Positions 28,031 through 35,757 of a stretch of 64,000 bases of DNA are shown here, piece by piece. This DNA comes from Butyricicoccus pullicaecorum DSM 23266 (GTDB taxonomy: Bacteria; Bacillota; Clostridia; Oscillospirales; Butyricicoccaceae), in the NCBI RefSeq assembly GCF_900167005.1, contig NZ_FUXW01000009.1, positions 1 to 64,000 of the forward strand. The letters run 5' to 3'. The position numbers and the translations under genes were made by a program. Each line of letters begins with the position of its first letter. Position 1 is the stretch's first letter. The notes under the pieces are model-generated. The model saw nothing but the letters and a program-made list of their open reading frames with translations. It did not search any database and was not told the DNA's origin.

Positions 28031-28947
28031 TGCGGTGGTTCTTTGGGGAGATCGAGCAGACCCTGCAAATAATCATGTGCGTCGAGCAGATTTTTGAGGT
28101 GATACCCCAAAACCAGACTCTCTTCATCCAATCCCGGAATCGGAATTTCGTCGGGCACGTCCACGTTCATTTCATGCAGTCGTGCACGCATTTCATCATT
28201 CGGCACGCCCAGCGTATCCATCCCCGCCAGCGCAGCGAGTTCAAAGTGTATTTTCTCTGCCAGCTGATAGCATCCCCACAGATAAGCGGTATCCTGTTTG
28301 CGTTTCTGGTTGGCGAAGGGCTGATCGCCAAAGATGCGGATTTCGTCGTATAATCTGCGGCATTGCCGCTCAAAGGGTGCAAGATCGGGGTAATGTCCGT
28401 CGACGAGCAGTTCCCGCAAAGCAGCCGGACAGGTCTCCTGATAGGTACGGAACAGGCGCAGAATGAGCGGATAGTTATTGTACGGCTTGAGCACGGCATT
28501 GATGACAAAACCGGTGGAAAGACCGATCGAGGTATCCAAAAAGCGGTTGATACCGTAGGCGATGGGTGAGCCGGTCGAGGGGTCGTACAGACAGACCGAG
28601 ACAAAGACGATGCAGGTCAGTGGGACGGCGAAGCCGATGCGCAGGGGATGACAGATGGGGATGAGCAGGATTAAACCCAGACCGATTGCAATATAATGGT
28701 TATTGGGAAAGAGCAGAGAGAACAGACAGCCGGCAATCGCGCCGCAGGTGATGCCTGCAAGCTGGGTAGACGCGGCGGTGATGGCGTCGGACAGCGTGCG
28801 GCTCATCACGACGATGGCGCCGATGGCGGCGAAGATGGGCATGGCAGAAGGGCGCATGCTGTCGAGCAGCAGCGCGAGCATGACGGCTGTACCGGTCTTG
28901 ACCGTGCGCAGGCCGATGTGATAGCGAGGGTGAGCGGTGCGGGGCAT
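28024..28947 (-). CDS. FUSC/aromatic-acid-exporter-like membrane protein
   Basis: 307 residues. Four to six transmembrane segments in the first 160 residues (including VMLALLLDSMRPS, IFAAIGAIVVM, IAIGLGLILLIP) precede a soluble helical C-terminal half of about 140 residues. The pattern matches the ArAE/DUF939 group of bacterial FUSC proteins, thought to export aromatic acids or similar anions. AAAGGAGGCGGCTGT precedes the ATG at 28947. The last residues (PPQP) are encoded inside the terminal repeat of hairpin element C. Confidence 0.75.
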   Translation of the reverse strand: MPRTAHPRYHIGLRTVKTGTAVMLALLLDSMRPSAMPIFAAIGAIVVMSRTLSDAITAASTQLAGITCGAIAGCLFSLLFPNNHYIAIGLGLILLIPICHPLRIGFAVPLTCIVFVSVCLYDPSTGSPIAYGINRFLDTSIGLSTGFVINAVLKPYNNYPLILRLFRTYQETCPAALRELLVDGHYPDLAPFERQCRRLYDEIRIFGDQPFANQKRKQDTAYLWGCYQLAEKIHFELAALAGMDTLGVPNDEMRARLHEMNVDVPDEIPIPGLDEESLVLGYHLKNLLDAHDYLQGLLDLPKEPPQP

Positions 28948-28980
28948 ACAGCCGCCTCCTTTGGGATAAAATATAAGCAC

Positions 28981-29009
28981 ATTATAGCATACCGAACGGT
29001 GGACGGGAA
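28981..29009 (-). promoter_or_regulatory. Extended -10 promoter for the FUSC-like gene
   Basis: Minus strand TGC-TATAAT (-10 at 28981-28986) with a weak -35 TTCCCG (29004-29009). Confidence 0.6.
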
Positions 29010-29070
29010 TAGAAAAATGCCGGATAGCGGCAGGCGCGTGCGAAGACCGGCGAAATTCACATCCCGTTCA

Positions 29071-29099
29071 TTGACTTTGTGCGCGGGGTGTGCTAAAGT
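29071..29099 (+). promoter_or_regulatory. Promoter for the small acidic membrane protein
   Basis: TTGACT (29071-29076), 17-base spacer, TGC-TAAAGT (29094-29099). Confidence 0.65.
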
Positions 29100-29167
29100 C
29101 TAAGTATATCTTCGAGTATAAATCGGGATCAAGTCCGATGAACCTACTGACAGAGGTGAACAAAGAA

Positions 29168-29464
29168 ATGAAAAAAGAACTTGGTTATGGCGTCGCCCTT
29201 GTGGGTGCACTGGCTGGCGCGGGTGCGCTGACCGCAGCGATGATCCGCAAGAAGAAGCGCGAGGAGATTTATCACGAGGCCGAGCTCAAGGCGATGAACG
29301 AGCTGGACGAGATGATGAGTGAGAACGGTGACGACGCACTGGACTGCGATACCTGCTCGTGTGCCGAGGCATGCGCAGCAGCTGCCGAGCAGGCCGAAGT
29401 CGACGAGACCGAGCCCGAGGAGCAGCCCGCGGACGAGACGGAAGAAGAGCCGTCTGCCGAATAA
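29168..29464 (+). CDS. Small single-pass membrane protein with acidic tail
   Basis: 98 residues from the ATG at 29168, which has GAGGTG 9 bases upstream; an upstream in-frame ATG at 29138 lacks a good site. One transmembrane helix (about 5-24, VALVGALAGAGALTAAMI) is followed by KKKRE (positive inside), then a strongly acidic Glu/Asp/Ala tail with a Cys-rich DCDTCSCAEAC stretch (about 59-69). No family is recognised. The cysteines might bind metal. Confidence 0.65.
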   Translation: MKKELGYGVALVGALAGAGALTAAMIRKKKREEIYHEAELKAMNELDEMMSENGDDALDCDTCSCAEACAAAAEQAEVDETEPEEQPADETEEEPSAE

Positions 29465-29558
29465 AAAAAGCCAAACGCGATCCAGCAGGCGGAGCGGTAA
29501 GCCCCGCCTGTTTTTCGCTCTCAAACCAAAAAACGACGCTGAAAAAGGAGAATTTCCC

Positions 29559-30431
29559 ATGATTCATTACGAAGGCCGGGTATTCCGCCCGCCGTCCGAG
29601 GCATATAGCCTGATTGTACAGGTGACCATTGGATGCAGCCACAACAAGTGCACGTTCTGCGACATGTACAAGGAAAAGCAGTTCCGCGTACGCAAGCTCG
29701 AGGACGTCAAGCGCGATTTTGACGAGGCACGCCGCGCCTATCGTCAGGTCGACCGCATTTTCCTGGCAGACGGTGACGCGCTCATGTGCCGCCCCGAGCA
29801 CATGGCCGAGATTCTGCGCTATATCCGCGAGCTCTTCCCCGAGTGCGAGCGCGTGACCAGTTACGGTTCGCCCGCGTCCATTCTGGTCAAGAAGCAGGAA
29901 GACCTCAACATGCTGCACGAGCTGGGTCTGGATATGATCTATCTGGGTCTGGAATCGGGCTCGGACGAGGTGCTGCGCCGCGTCAATAAGGGCGAGACCG
30001 CGGACGAGATCGTCCGTGCCGGTCTGATGGTCAAGGAAGCGGGCATGAAGCTGTCGGTGACCTGCATTGCCGGTCTGGGTTCGCTCGAGCTGTCCGAAGA
30101 GCACGCGATCAAGACCGCAGAGGCACTTTCGCGCATGAAGCCCGAGTATATCGGCCTGCTGACCCTGCTGTTTGAGCTGCCCACGCCGCTCATGCGCGAC
30201 TGGCAGGAAGGCAAGTTCTACCTGATGAACCCCATCGAGATCGCACAGGAGACGCTCACCCTGCTCGAGCACATCGACTGCGAGGGCAGTATCTTCCGCG
30301 CAAATCACGCATCCAACTACGTGAACCTCGCCGGAACGCTCAACCAGGACCGCGAGGCGATGTGCCAGAAGCTGCGCGCAGCGCTCGAGGGCAAGGTACG
30401 CTTCAAAAATGAAGCCTTTCGTGCAAGATAA
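29559..30431 (+). CDS. Radical SAM protein (Elp3-like group), function unknown
   Basis: 290 residues from the ATG at 29559 (AAAAAGGAG upstream). The cluster-binding motif is GCSHNKCTFCDMY (Cx4Cx2C), near residues 27-39. It is followed by IFLADGDALM, a TSYGSPASIL strand, DMIYLGLESGSDEVL and VTCIAGLG strands of the TIM-barrel core. The family is widespread in anaerobes without an assigned substrate. It sits 95 bases after the small acidic membrane protein and may be co-transcribed. Confidence 0.85.
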   Translation: MIHYEGRVFRPPSEAYSLIVQVTIGCSHNKCTFCDMYKEKQFRVRKLEDVKRDFDEARRAYRQVDRIFLADGDALMCRPEHMAEILRYIRELFPECERVTSYGSPASILVKKQEDLNMLHELGLDMIYLGLESGSDEVLRRVNKGETADEIVRAGLMVKEAGMKLSVTCIAGLGSLELSEEHAIKTAEALSRMKPEYIGLLTLLFELPTPLMRDWQEGKFYLMNPIEIAQETLTLLEHIDCEGSIFRANHASNYVNLAGTLNQDREAMCQKLRAALEGKVRFKNEAFRAR

Positions 30432-30508
30432 AATTTCTTTTTACAGGAAATGACGGAAAACATGCAAAAATGTCATCCAGAATCCGGCGCTTTTTTCTTA
30501 ATTTTCAC

Positions 30509-30537
30509 ATGACAAATTGCGGAAAAGATGATATAAT
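30509..30537 (+). promoter_or_regulatory. Promoter for the phospholipase-C-like gene
   Basis: ATGACA (30509-30514), 17-base spacer, consensus TATAAT (30532-30537). The mRNA would have an approximately 130-base leader. Confidence 0.75.
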
Positions 30538-30672
30538 ATCCATGTTCGGGCGTCCTAACAGGGGATACACCCGCACATTTGTTTGATAATATTTGAAATA
30601 AGAGAAAATAAGAGAAAGAGACTGCGACGCCAAGCGCCGCGGGATTCGTTAATCGTAGTTTGGAGGAAAAGC

Positions 30673-31269
30673 ATGGATTCCATCTCGCATACCCGCGTCG
30701 CCAACCTGCTGTTGGCTCACATTCAGGAGAACGCCGGCGTCACGTTTGATGCAAACGCTTTCCGTTACGGCAATCTCAAGCCCGACCTGACCGGTACTTA
30801 CCTGACCAAGCGTCACTATCCCTCGCTGATGTTCGACGAAGTGATGGATAAACTTCGTGCATTTTGCAGCAATTACACCCTGCGCGATGCCAACGGCCGC
30901 GATCTGTCGGTCGATCTCGGAGAAATCTGCCATTACCTGACCGATTTCTTCTGCTATCCGCACAATGACGACCTGTATCCGCACGGCCTGCTCGCGCATT
31001 ACATCTACGAGAAGCGCGTTGCAATGCGCCTGAGCCGCAGCCTGACCAAGGAACATTTTGAGGGCTGGGTCGATGGCGTTGTCGCACCGTATACGGTGGA
31101 AGGCCTGATTTCCCGCATTCAGGCGCTGCATGATAAGTATCGTGCACTGCCCCATCATGGCATTGTCAGCGATATGGAGTTTATCTGTAAGGTCAATGTG
31201 CTGTGCGTATCTGCGGTCATCAATATCGCGTACGAGAGCGAGCGCGAGACCGTTACTGCAATGGCATAA
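30673..31269 (+). CDS. Zinc-dependent phospholipase C-like protein
   Basis: 198 residues from the ATG at 30673 (TGGAGGAAAAGC upstream). Histidines and acids are spaced as in the Zn-dependent phospholipase C superfamily: SHTRVANLLLAHI at the start, YGNLKPDLTG, ICHYLTDFFCYPHNDD in the middle and HYIYEKR. No signal peptide is present, so it is probably cytoplasmic, unlike secreted alpha-toxins. Substrate is unknown. It is followed closely by hairpin element D. Confidence 0.75.
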   Translation: MDSISHTRVANLLLAHIQENAGVTFDANAFRYGNLKPDLTGTYLTKRHYPSLMFDEVMDKLRAFCSNYTLRDANGRDLSVDLGEICHYLTDFFCYPHNDDLYPHGLLAHYIYEKRVAMRLSRSLTKEHFEGWVDGVVAPYTVEGLISRIQALHDKYRALPHHGIVSDMEFICKVNVLCVSAVINIAYESERETVTAMA

Positions 31270-31275
31270 GGCTTA

Positions 31276-31634
31276 GCACCGCACCCATACTGAAAGTTTC
31301 GCCAGCCTTTTCAAAGGCTGCGGGTTCTCAGGGCAGAGCCCTGAGTCGCCCGTCGCAACGGGCGAAATCTCCCTTTTGATTTTCGCTTGTGCGAAAATCA
31401 ACTAAAATAAAAATAAAAGCGCCGTCCGCAGACGGCGCAATTTTTTTGAAAGACCAACCATTCGGTTGGTCTTTCTTTTTTGTTTGTTTGGGTTGAAACC
31501 CGGGTCGGACACCGGGTTTCAAAAGGGGTGTTTCGAGCCTGCGGGCTCGACCAGGTTCCACCTGGACGGGCTCAAGGGACTCGTCCCTTGAGAATCCCGA
31601 TTTTCGCGCACGGCGCGGGATTCCGTTTTCGAGA
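31276..31634. repeat. Multi-hairpin intergenic element, copy D (alternative right end)
   Basis: The left half is standard: GCACCGCACCC, CCTTTTCAAAGG arm, CTCAGGGC/GCCCTGAG, TCGCCCGT/ACGGGCGA, GATTTTCGC/GCGAAAATC, GCGCCGTC/GACGGCGC, AAAGACCAACC/GGTTGGTCTTT and TTGAAACCCGG/CCGGGTTTCAA. The right end differs: GAGCC/GGCTC, CCAGGT/ACCTGG and TCAAGGGAC/GTCCCTTGA hairpins, then CGCGC...GCGCG. It lies between convergent genes and its end touches the stop of the GNAT gene. Confidence 0.9.
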
Positions 31635-31636
31635 CC

Positions 31637-32218
31637 TTACACCGGATCGTTCAGCAAATGCCGGACAGTCTCCTGATCCAGTTCCGGGAACGGAATGAAC
31701 GTCTCCGGCGTTGTCACGCGCTGACGCAGGGGCAATTCCATCCACACAACATCATGCCAGCACTCAAACTTCCACCCGGTACGCGGAAACGTGCCAATCT
31801 TCTGGAATCCCAGCGATTCATGGAACGCGATACTCGGGCCGGGCGAGGTGATGCACGCATAGGCGTTAACGACATTCTGTGCATGCAGCAGAGCGATTAG
31901 GACGCGATACAGACGGGAGCCCAGACGGTGACGCTGTAAACCGGGCTGTAAGTAGATGGAAAGCTCGGTGTCCCAGCCATACGCCGCACGGGCGTGGAAG
32001 GGGGAAGCGTAGGCGTACCCGGCGACCGTGCCATCGACCTCTGCGACAAGATATGGATAGCGCGTCAAGGTCTGTTCAATGCGTGCCGTGAACTCTTGGG
32101 CAGAGGGAACGTCGTATTCAAAGGTAATGGCGGTCTGGCGGACATAGGGGGCGTACACGTCTAAAAGGGCGGGTGCGTCGGCTGGAGTCGCGAGCCGAAT
32201 GCGGATGTTTTGTGTCAT
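31637..32218 (-). CDS. GNAT-family N-acetyltransferase (phosphinothricin-acetyltransferase-like)
   Basis: 193 residues. The GNAT fold shows IRLATPADAPALLDVY at the start, YLVAEVDGTVAGYAYASPF, the acetyl-CoA loop as LQRHRLGSRLYRVLIALL, and IAFHESLGFQKIGTF. It resembles Pat/Bar-type amino-acid N-acetyltransferases; the natural substrate is unknown. It lies 31 bases from the start side of the downstream carboxypeptidase gene and has its own ATG with GGAGGCACTCCACC-like purines before it. Confidence 0.82.
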   Translation of the reverse strand: MTQNIRIRLATPADAPALLDVYAPYVRQTAITFEYDVPSAQEFTARIEQTLTRYPYLVAEVDGTVAGYAYASPFHARAAYGWDTELSIYLQPGLQRHRLGSRLYRVLIALLHAQNVVNAYACITSPGPSIAFHESLGFQKIGTFPRTGWKFECWHDVVWMELPLRQRVTTPETFIPFPELDQETVRHLLNDPV

Positions 32219-32249
32219 GGTGGAGTGCCTCCAGACGGGGTCGAGGGTG

Positions 32250-33575
32250 TTAGCGGGATTCTTCGTCCCGGCGGTGGGACTGCCGGCGCATCTGTGCGAT
32301 GCGGGCGCGCTGACGGCGGACTTTGCGGGCGCGGTACATGCAGGTCAGCACGAACCAGAGGACGAACAGGACGATGAGTCCGAGCGGGATGAGCAGCCAT
32401 TTAAGCCATCCGGGTGCGGAAAAAGCAGGCGATGACGCACTGTCCTTAGTGACAGCTTGTCCATTAGTGGATGCCTGTGCGGCGGTCGGCTGGGCAGCCA
32501 TACCGAGCACCGAGCCGGGCACTGTGCACAGCACCTCGGTCTTGCCGTCCATGGTCAGATTGACCGCGTACGCGTTGTCGACGTCCAGTGCATCGGACAG
32601 GGACAGTGCCTCTGCGTCAACGTTCTGCGGCACAGCCAGCGTGAAAGCTTCTTTGGGATTCGCGTCGGCGATTCCGGCATCGTCAGCCATTTTTTTGAGC
32701 TGGTCGGCCTCGAGCGTCACCGGGTGCAGGTCGTTCAGCGCATAGGCAAACAGCGTGCGCATGTCGCGCCAGGGATAATACATATTCCCGGTCGAGCCGA
32801 GCGAGACGGCGATATAGGTCAGACCGTCGCGGCGGGCGACCATGCACTGGGTGTGGCCAGCGGCGGTGGTATATCCGTTTTTACCGGCAATCGCAAACTC
32901 GTTGTAGAACTTGGAGTCTGCACGCAGCATACGCTGCTTGGTATAGAAGGTGCGGGCCTCGGGCTGCTTGTTGGTGGCGGGCATGGTATACATGAGCGCA
33001 CCGGCGATCTCGACGAATCGGGGGTCGTCGAGCAGAGCGGTTGTGATGCGCGCCAGATCGCGAGCGGTCACGACATGACCGTCTGCATCCAGACCGTGTG
33101 CATTGACGAAGTGACTGCCCGTGCAGCCAAGCTCGGCGGCCTTGTCGTTCATCATCTGGGCGAAGCCCTCCTGCGACCCGCCGACATATTCTGCCAGCAC
33201 GTTGGCGGCATCGTTGGCCGACTGCATGAGCGTGGCGTACATCATGTTCTCCAGCGTCACCTCTTCGCCGGGGATGAGCGCAATATTGGTGGAGTCGCGC
33301 TCAATGTTGACCGCAGATTCGGATACGGTGGTTTTCTTGGACAGATCGCTTTCATGTTCAAAGACGACGAGCGCGGTCATGAGCTTGGTGACCGAGGCGG
33401 GTTTTACCGGCTTGTCGGCGTCTTTTTCGTACAGGGTTTGACCGGATTCCACGCAGTAGAGCAGGGCTTCCGGGGCGTAGATCTCCTCCTGGAGCGTTGG
33501 GGTCAGAGCCATAGCCGAGCCGCTGACGAGCAGCAGAACGGTCATGATGAGCAGTGCCAAACGGCGGATGGACAT
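32250..33575 (-). CDS. Membrane-anchored D-alanyl-D-alanine carboxypeptidase (peptidase S11)
   Basis: 441 residues from the ATG at 33575 (GGGAGAA upstream). A signal peptide (1-23) precedes the penicillin-binding catalytic domain with SVTK (S61-K64) and SAN (S119-N121). The third motif is KNG (K232-G234) instead of the usual KTG, in GKNGYTTAAGHTQ. A beta-rich domain (about 280-365) and a C-terminal transmembrane helix (about 392-415) with an Arg-rich tail follow. It trims pentapeptides in peptidoglycan. DacF-type overall, but a TM helix replaces the usual amphipathic anchor. Confidence 0.9.
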   Translation of the reverse strand: MSIRRLALLIMTVLLLVSGSAMALTPTLQEEIYAPEALLYCVESGQTLYEKDADKPVKPASVTKLMTALVVFEHESDLSKKTTVSESAVNIERDSTNIALIPGEEVTLENMMYATLMQSANDAANVLAEYVGGSQEGFAQMMNDKAAELGCTGSHFVNAHGLDADGHVVTARDLARITTALLDDPRFVEIAGALMYTMPATNKQPEARTFYTKQRMLRADSKFYNEFAIAGKNGYTTAAGHTQCMVARRDGLTYIAVSLGSTGNMYYPWRDMRTLFAYALNDLHPVTLEADQLKKMADDAGIADANPKEAFTLAVPQNVDAEALSLSDALDVDNAYAVNLTMDGKTEVLCTVPGSVLGMAAQPTAAQASTNGQAVTKDSASSPAFSAPGWLKWLLIPLGLIVLFVLWFVLTCMYRARKVRRQRARIAQMRRQSHRRDEESR

Positions 33576-33605
33576 GGGCGTTCTCCCTTCATTCGCTTTG
33601 TTATT

Positions 33606-33634
33606 ATCATACACGATTTGCCCGCGCGATTCAA
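33606..33634 (-). promoter_or_regulatory. Promoter for the S11 carboxypeptidase
   Basis: Minus strand TTGAAT (33629-33634), 17-base spacer, TATGAT (33606-33611). Confidence 0.65.
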
Positions 33635-33985
33635 GGCGGACGTGCCGGACAAAGTTCTGCACAGGGTGACAAAGGATGTTTCTGGTTATTTCTTCCGAGG
33701 CAAAAATGCCAAATCGCCTGTGCTATCCTTTGCACAAGCGGTTACAGTAGGATGGACAGAAAACGGGAAAAGAACGATCTTTTGCAACCGAAAATCGACC
33801 GGAAACAGCGCGCGCTGCCGCATGCACGATACTCCTTACCCGGTATTCCCTGCCGCCCTGTGCCTTACCTATATTGTGAAACGCCATCGGGCAGGTATAC
33901 GCCGCGATCAAAGCCCTTTCCGCGTCCCGGACGGTTATACGTCAGGTGGTTTTGTCCAAACCCTGCCGCTGTGCGGGCTTTTTTC
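33635..33985. other. Intergenic stretch without recognised gene
   Basis: About 350 bases between divergent genes. No reading frame has a credible start and homology. I see no strong hairpin apart from a short GCCGC/GCGGGC stem plus T-run near 33965-33985. Confidence 0.5.
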
Positions 33986-34014
33986 TTGCTCCAACGTGCG
34001 AAATCTGTTATAAT
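33986..34014 (+). promoter_or_regulatory. Promoter for the DUF1294/CDF operon
   Basis: TTGCTC (33986-33991), 17-base spacer, TATAAT (34009-34014). Confidence 0.7.
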
Positions 34015-34057
34015 ATTCCAATGTCCAAAAATCTGAGACCGAAAGGAGGCGGCGAAC

Positions 34058-34360
34058 GTGCATCCAATTGTTAAAATTTTGTTATGCTATCTCGCTGCCG
34101 TCAATTTGCTGGGCGCATGCGCGGTGTTTCTGGATAAATGGAAGGCCAAACACGGCAGACGGCGCATCCGCGAGCGCACACTGTTTCTGTATTGCTGGCT
34201 GGGCGGCTGTCCGCTGACCTACGCAGCCATGAAGCTGTGCCGGCATAAGACCCTGCACCGCTCGTTCATGTGGGGCATCCCGGCAATCTTTATTTTACAA
34301 ATTGCAATCATATTCGGTATATTATACTTATTGTATTCTAAGGGGGTCTTACCGTTATGA
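34058..34360 (+). CDS. DUF1294 small membrane protein
   Basis: 100 residues starting at GTG 34058, which has GAAAGGAGG 7-8 bases upstream; no ATG is better placed. The DUF1294 pattern is clear: DKWKAKHGRRRIRERTLF, a GGCPLTYAAM loop and KTLHRSFMWGIPAIF, with hydrophobic segments at both ends and in the middle. The function is unknown. Its stop overlaps the start of the CDF transporter (ATGA). Confidence 0.85.
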   Translation: MHPIVKILLCYLAAVNLLGACAVFLDKWKAKHGRRRIRERTLFLYCWLGGCPLTYAAMKLCRHKTLHRSFMWGIPAIFILQIAIIFGILYLLYSKGVLPL

Positions 34361-35532
34361 CCGAATTGCTGATTCGTCGCTTTCTGGGCGACGACCGTGA
34401 CCGCACGAGCGATGCACGGGTGCGCGAGAGATACGGCATCCTGTCGGGCTGTGTCGGTCTGTTCTGTAATTTCCTGCTGTTTGCGGCAAAACTCATCATC
34501 GGCTTTGCCACGGGCGCGATTTCGGTTGCAGCCGACGCGGTCAACAACCTGTCGGATGGCCTGTCGTCGTTTATCTCCATCGTGGGCTTTAAGCTGACCG
34601 GCCGTGCACCCGACGAGCAGCACCCGTTCGGCTACGGACGTACCGAGTACATTGCCGGATTGATCGTCTCGCTCATCATCTGCGTGGTCGGTGTGCAGTT
34701 CCTGCAAACCTCGTTCACCCGCATCCTGCACCCCGAACCGGTTGCCTTTTCGGTGGTTTCGGCGGTGGTTCTGCTGCTGACCATGCTGGTCAAGCTGTGG
34801 ATGGGCTCGTTTAACCGCACGGTCGGTACGCGCATCGACTCGCCCACCCTGCTTGCTGCCATGCAGGACAGCATCAACGACGTGGTCACCACCGGCGTTG
34901 TGCTCATCGGTATGGTTGCAGGTCAGTTCACCACCCTGCCGGTCGACGGCGTGGTCGGCGTACTGGTTGCGCTGTTCATCATCTGGGCCGGTATCGGCAT
35001 TGCACGCGATACATTAAGCCCGCTGATCGGTCAGGCAGCCGACCCGGAAATCGCTCAGGCGATTGCCGATACCGTGCTGCAAAGTCCGGGTATTCTGGGC
35101 ATTCACGACCTGATCGTACACAATTACGGCGTTGGCAAGTCGCTGGCATCGCTGCACGCCGAGGTGCCGGACACGGCGGACATTGTCGCCGTGCACGAGC
35201 TGATCGACGAGGCCGAGCGGGCGGTCTGGGAGCAGACCGGCGTGTACACGGTCATCCACATGGACCCGGTGCGCGTGGGCGACCCGCGCATTGACGCCAT
35301 GCGCGAGACGACGCTCAATGTTCTGGCCAAGATCGACCCCGAGCTGACCATGCACGATTTCCGCGTGGTCGAGGGTGAGCGCCGCATCAACCTGATTTTT
35401 GACGTGGTTGCCCCCTTCGGATACAGCGAGGAAAAGAAGGAAGACCTGAAAACACGCATCCAGATCGGCCTTAAGGCGCGCGACAAGCGCTATTGCCCGG
35501 TCATCACGATGGAACATAAAATGACGCTGTGA
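34357..35532 (+). CDS. Cation diffusion facilitator (CDF) metal transporter
   Basis: 391 residues. Six transmembrane helices (about 30-220) carry the metal-site motif AADAVNNLSDGLSS (TM2) and AAMQDSINDVVTT (TM5). Note that the usual HxxxD of TM5 is QDSIND. HPFGYGRTEY follows TM2. The C-terminal cytoplasmic domain (about 225-391) is longer than minimal and ends RYCPVITMEHKM. It exports divalent metal (Mn, Fe or Zn) by proton antiport; specificity cannot be fixed here. Translationally coupled to the DUF1294 gene. Confidence 0.9.
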   Translation: MTELLIRRFLGDDRDRTSDARVRERYGILSGCVGLFCNFLLFAAKLIIGFATGAISVAADAVNNLSDGLSSFISIVGFKLTGRAPDEQHPFGYGRTEYIAGLIVSLIICVVGVQFLQTSFTRILHPEPVAFSVVSAVVLLLTMLVKLWMGSFNRTVGTRIDSPTLLAAMQDSINDVVTTGVVLIGMVAGQFTTLPVDGVVGVLVALFIIWAGIGIARDTLSPLIGQAADPEIAQAIADTVLQSPGILGIHDLIVHNYGVGKSLASLHAEVPDTADIVAVHELIDEAERAVWEQTGVYTVIHMDPVRVGDPRIDAMRETTLNVLAKIDPELTMHDFRVVEGERRINLIFDVVAPFGYSEEKKEDLKTRIQIGLKARDKRYCPVITMEHKMTL

Positions 35533-35560
35533 TGGGAGCGTGCCCGCAGCGTTCTGGAAG

Positions 35561-35600
35561 GGGAGTGCGACGGCCATTTGTGCCGCTGCACTCCCTTTTT
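35561..35600 (+). terminator. Terminator after the CDF gene
   Basis: Long stem GGGAGTGC...GGC/GCC...GCACTCCC followed by T5. Confidence 0.8.
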
Positions 35601-35658
35601 CCGCACTTTCGTTCGGCTGGAAATCGCTGGAACCCGGTAAAAAGTTCATGTTTTCGCA

Positions 35659-35687
35659 TAGAAATTCCATGAAAAATATGCTATACT
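35659..35687 (+). promoter_or_regulatory. Extended -10 promoter for pyrC
   Basis: TGC-TATACT (-10 at 35682-35687) with weak -35 TAGAAA (35659-35664). I see no pyrimidine attenuator in the 70-base leader. Confidence 0.55.
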
Positions 35688-35757
35688 ACTGTCAATTAGA
35701 AGCGGCGGGTGCGCATCGGGCGCAGCCTGTCAGAGCCCCATTACAGGAGGAAAAACC

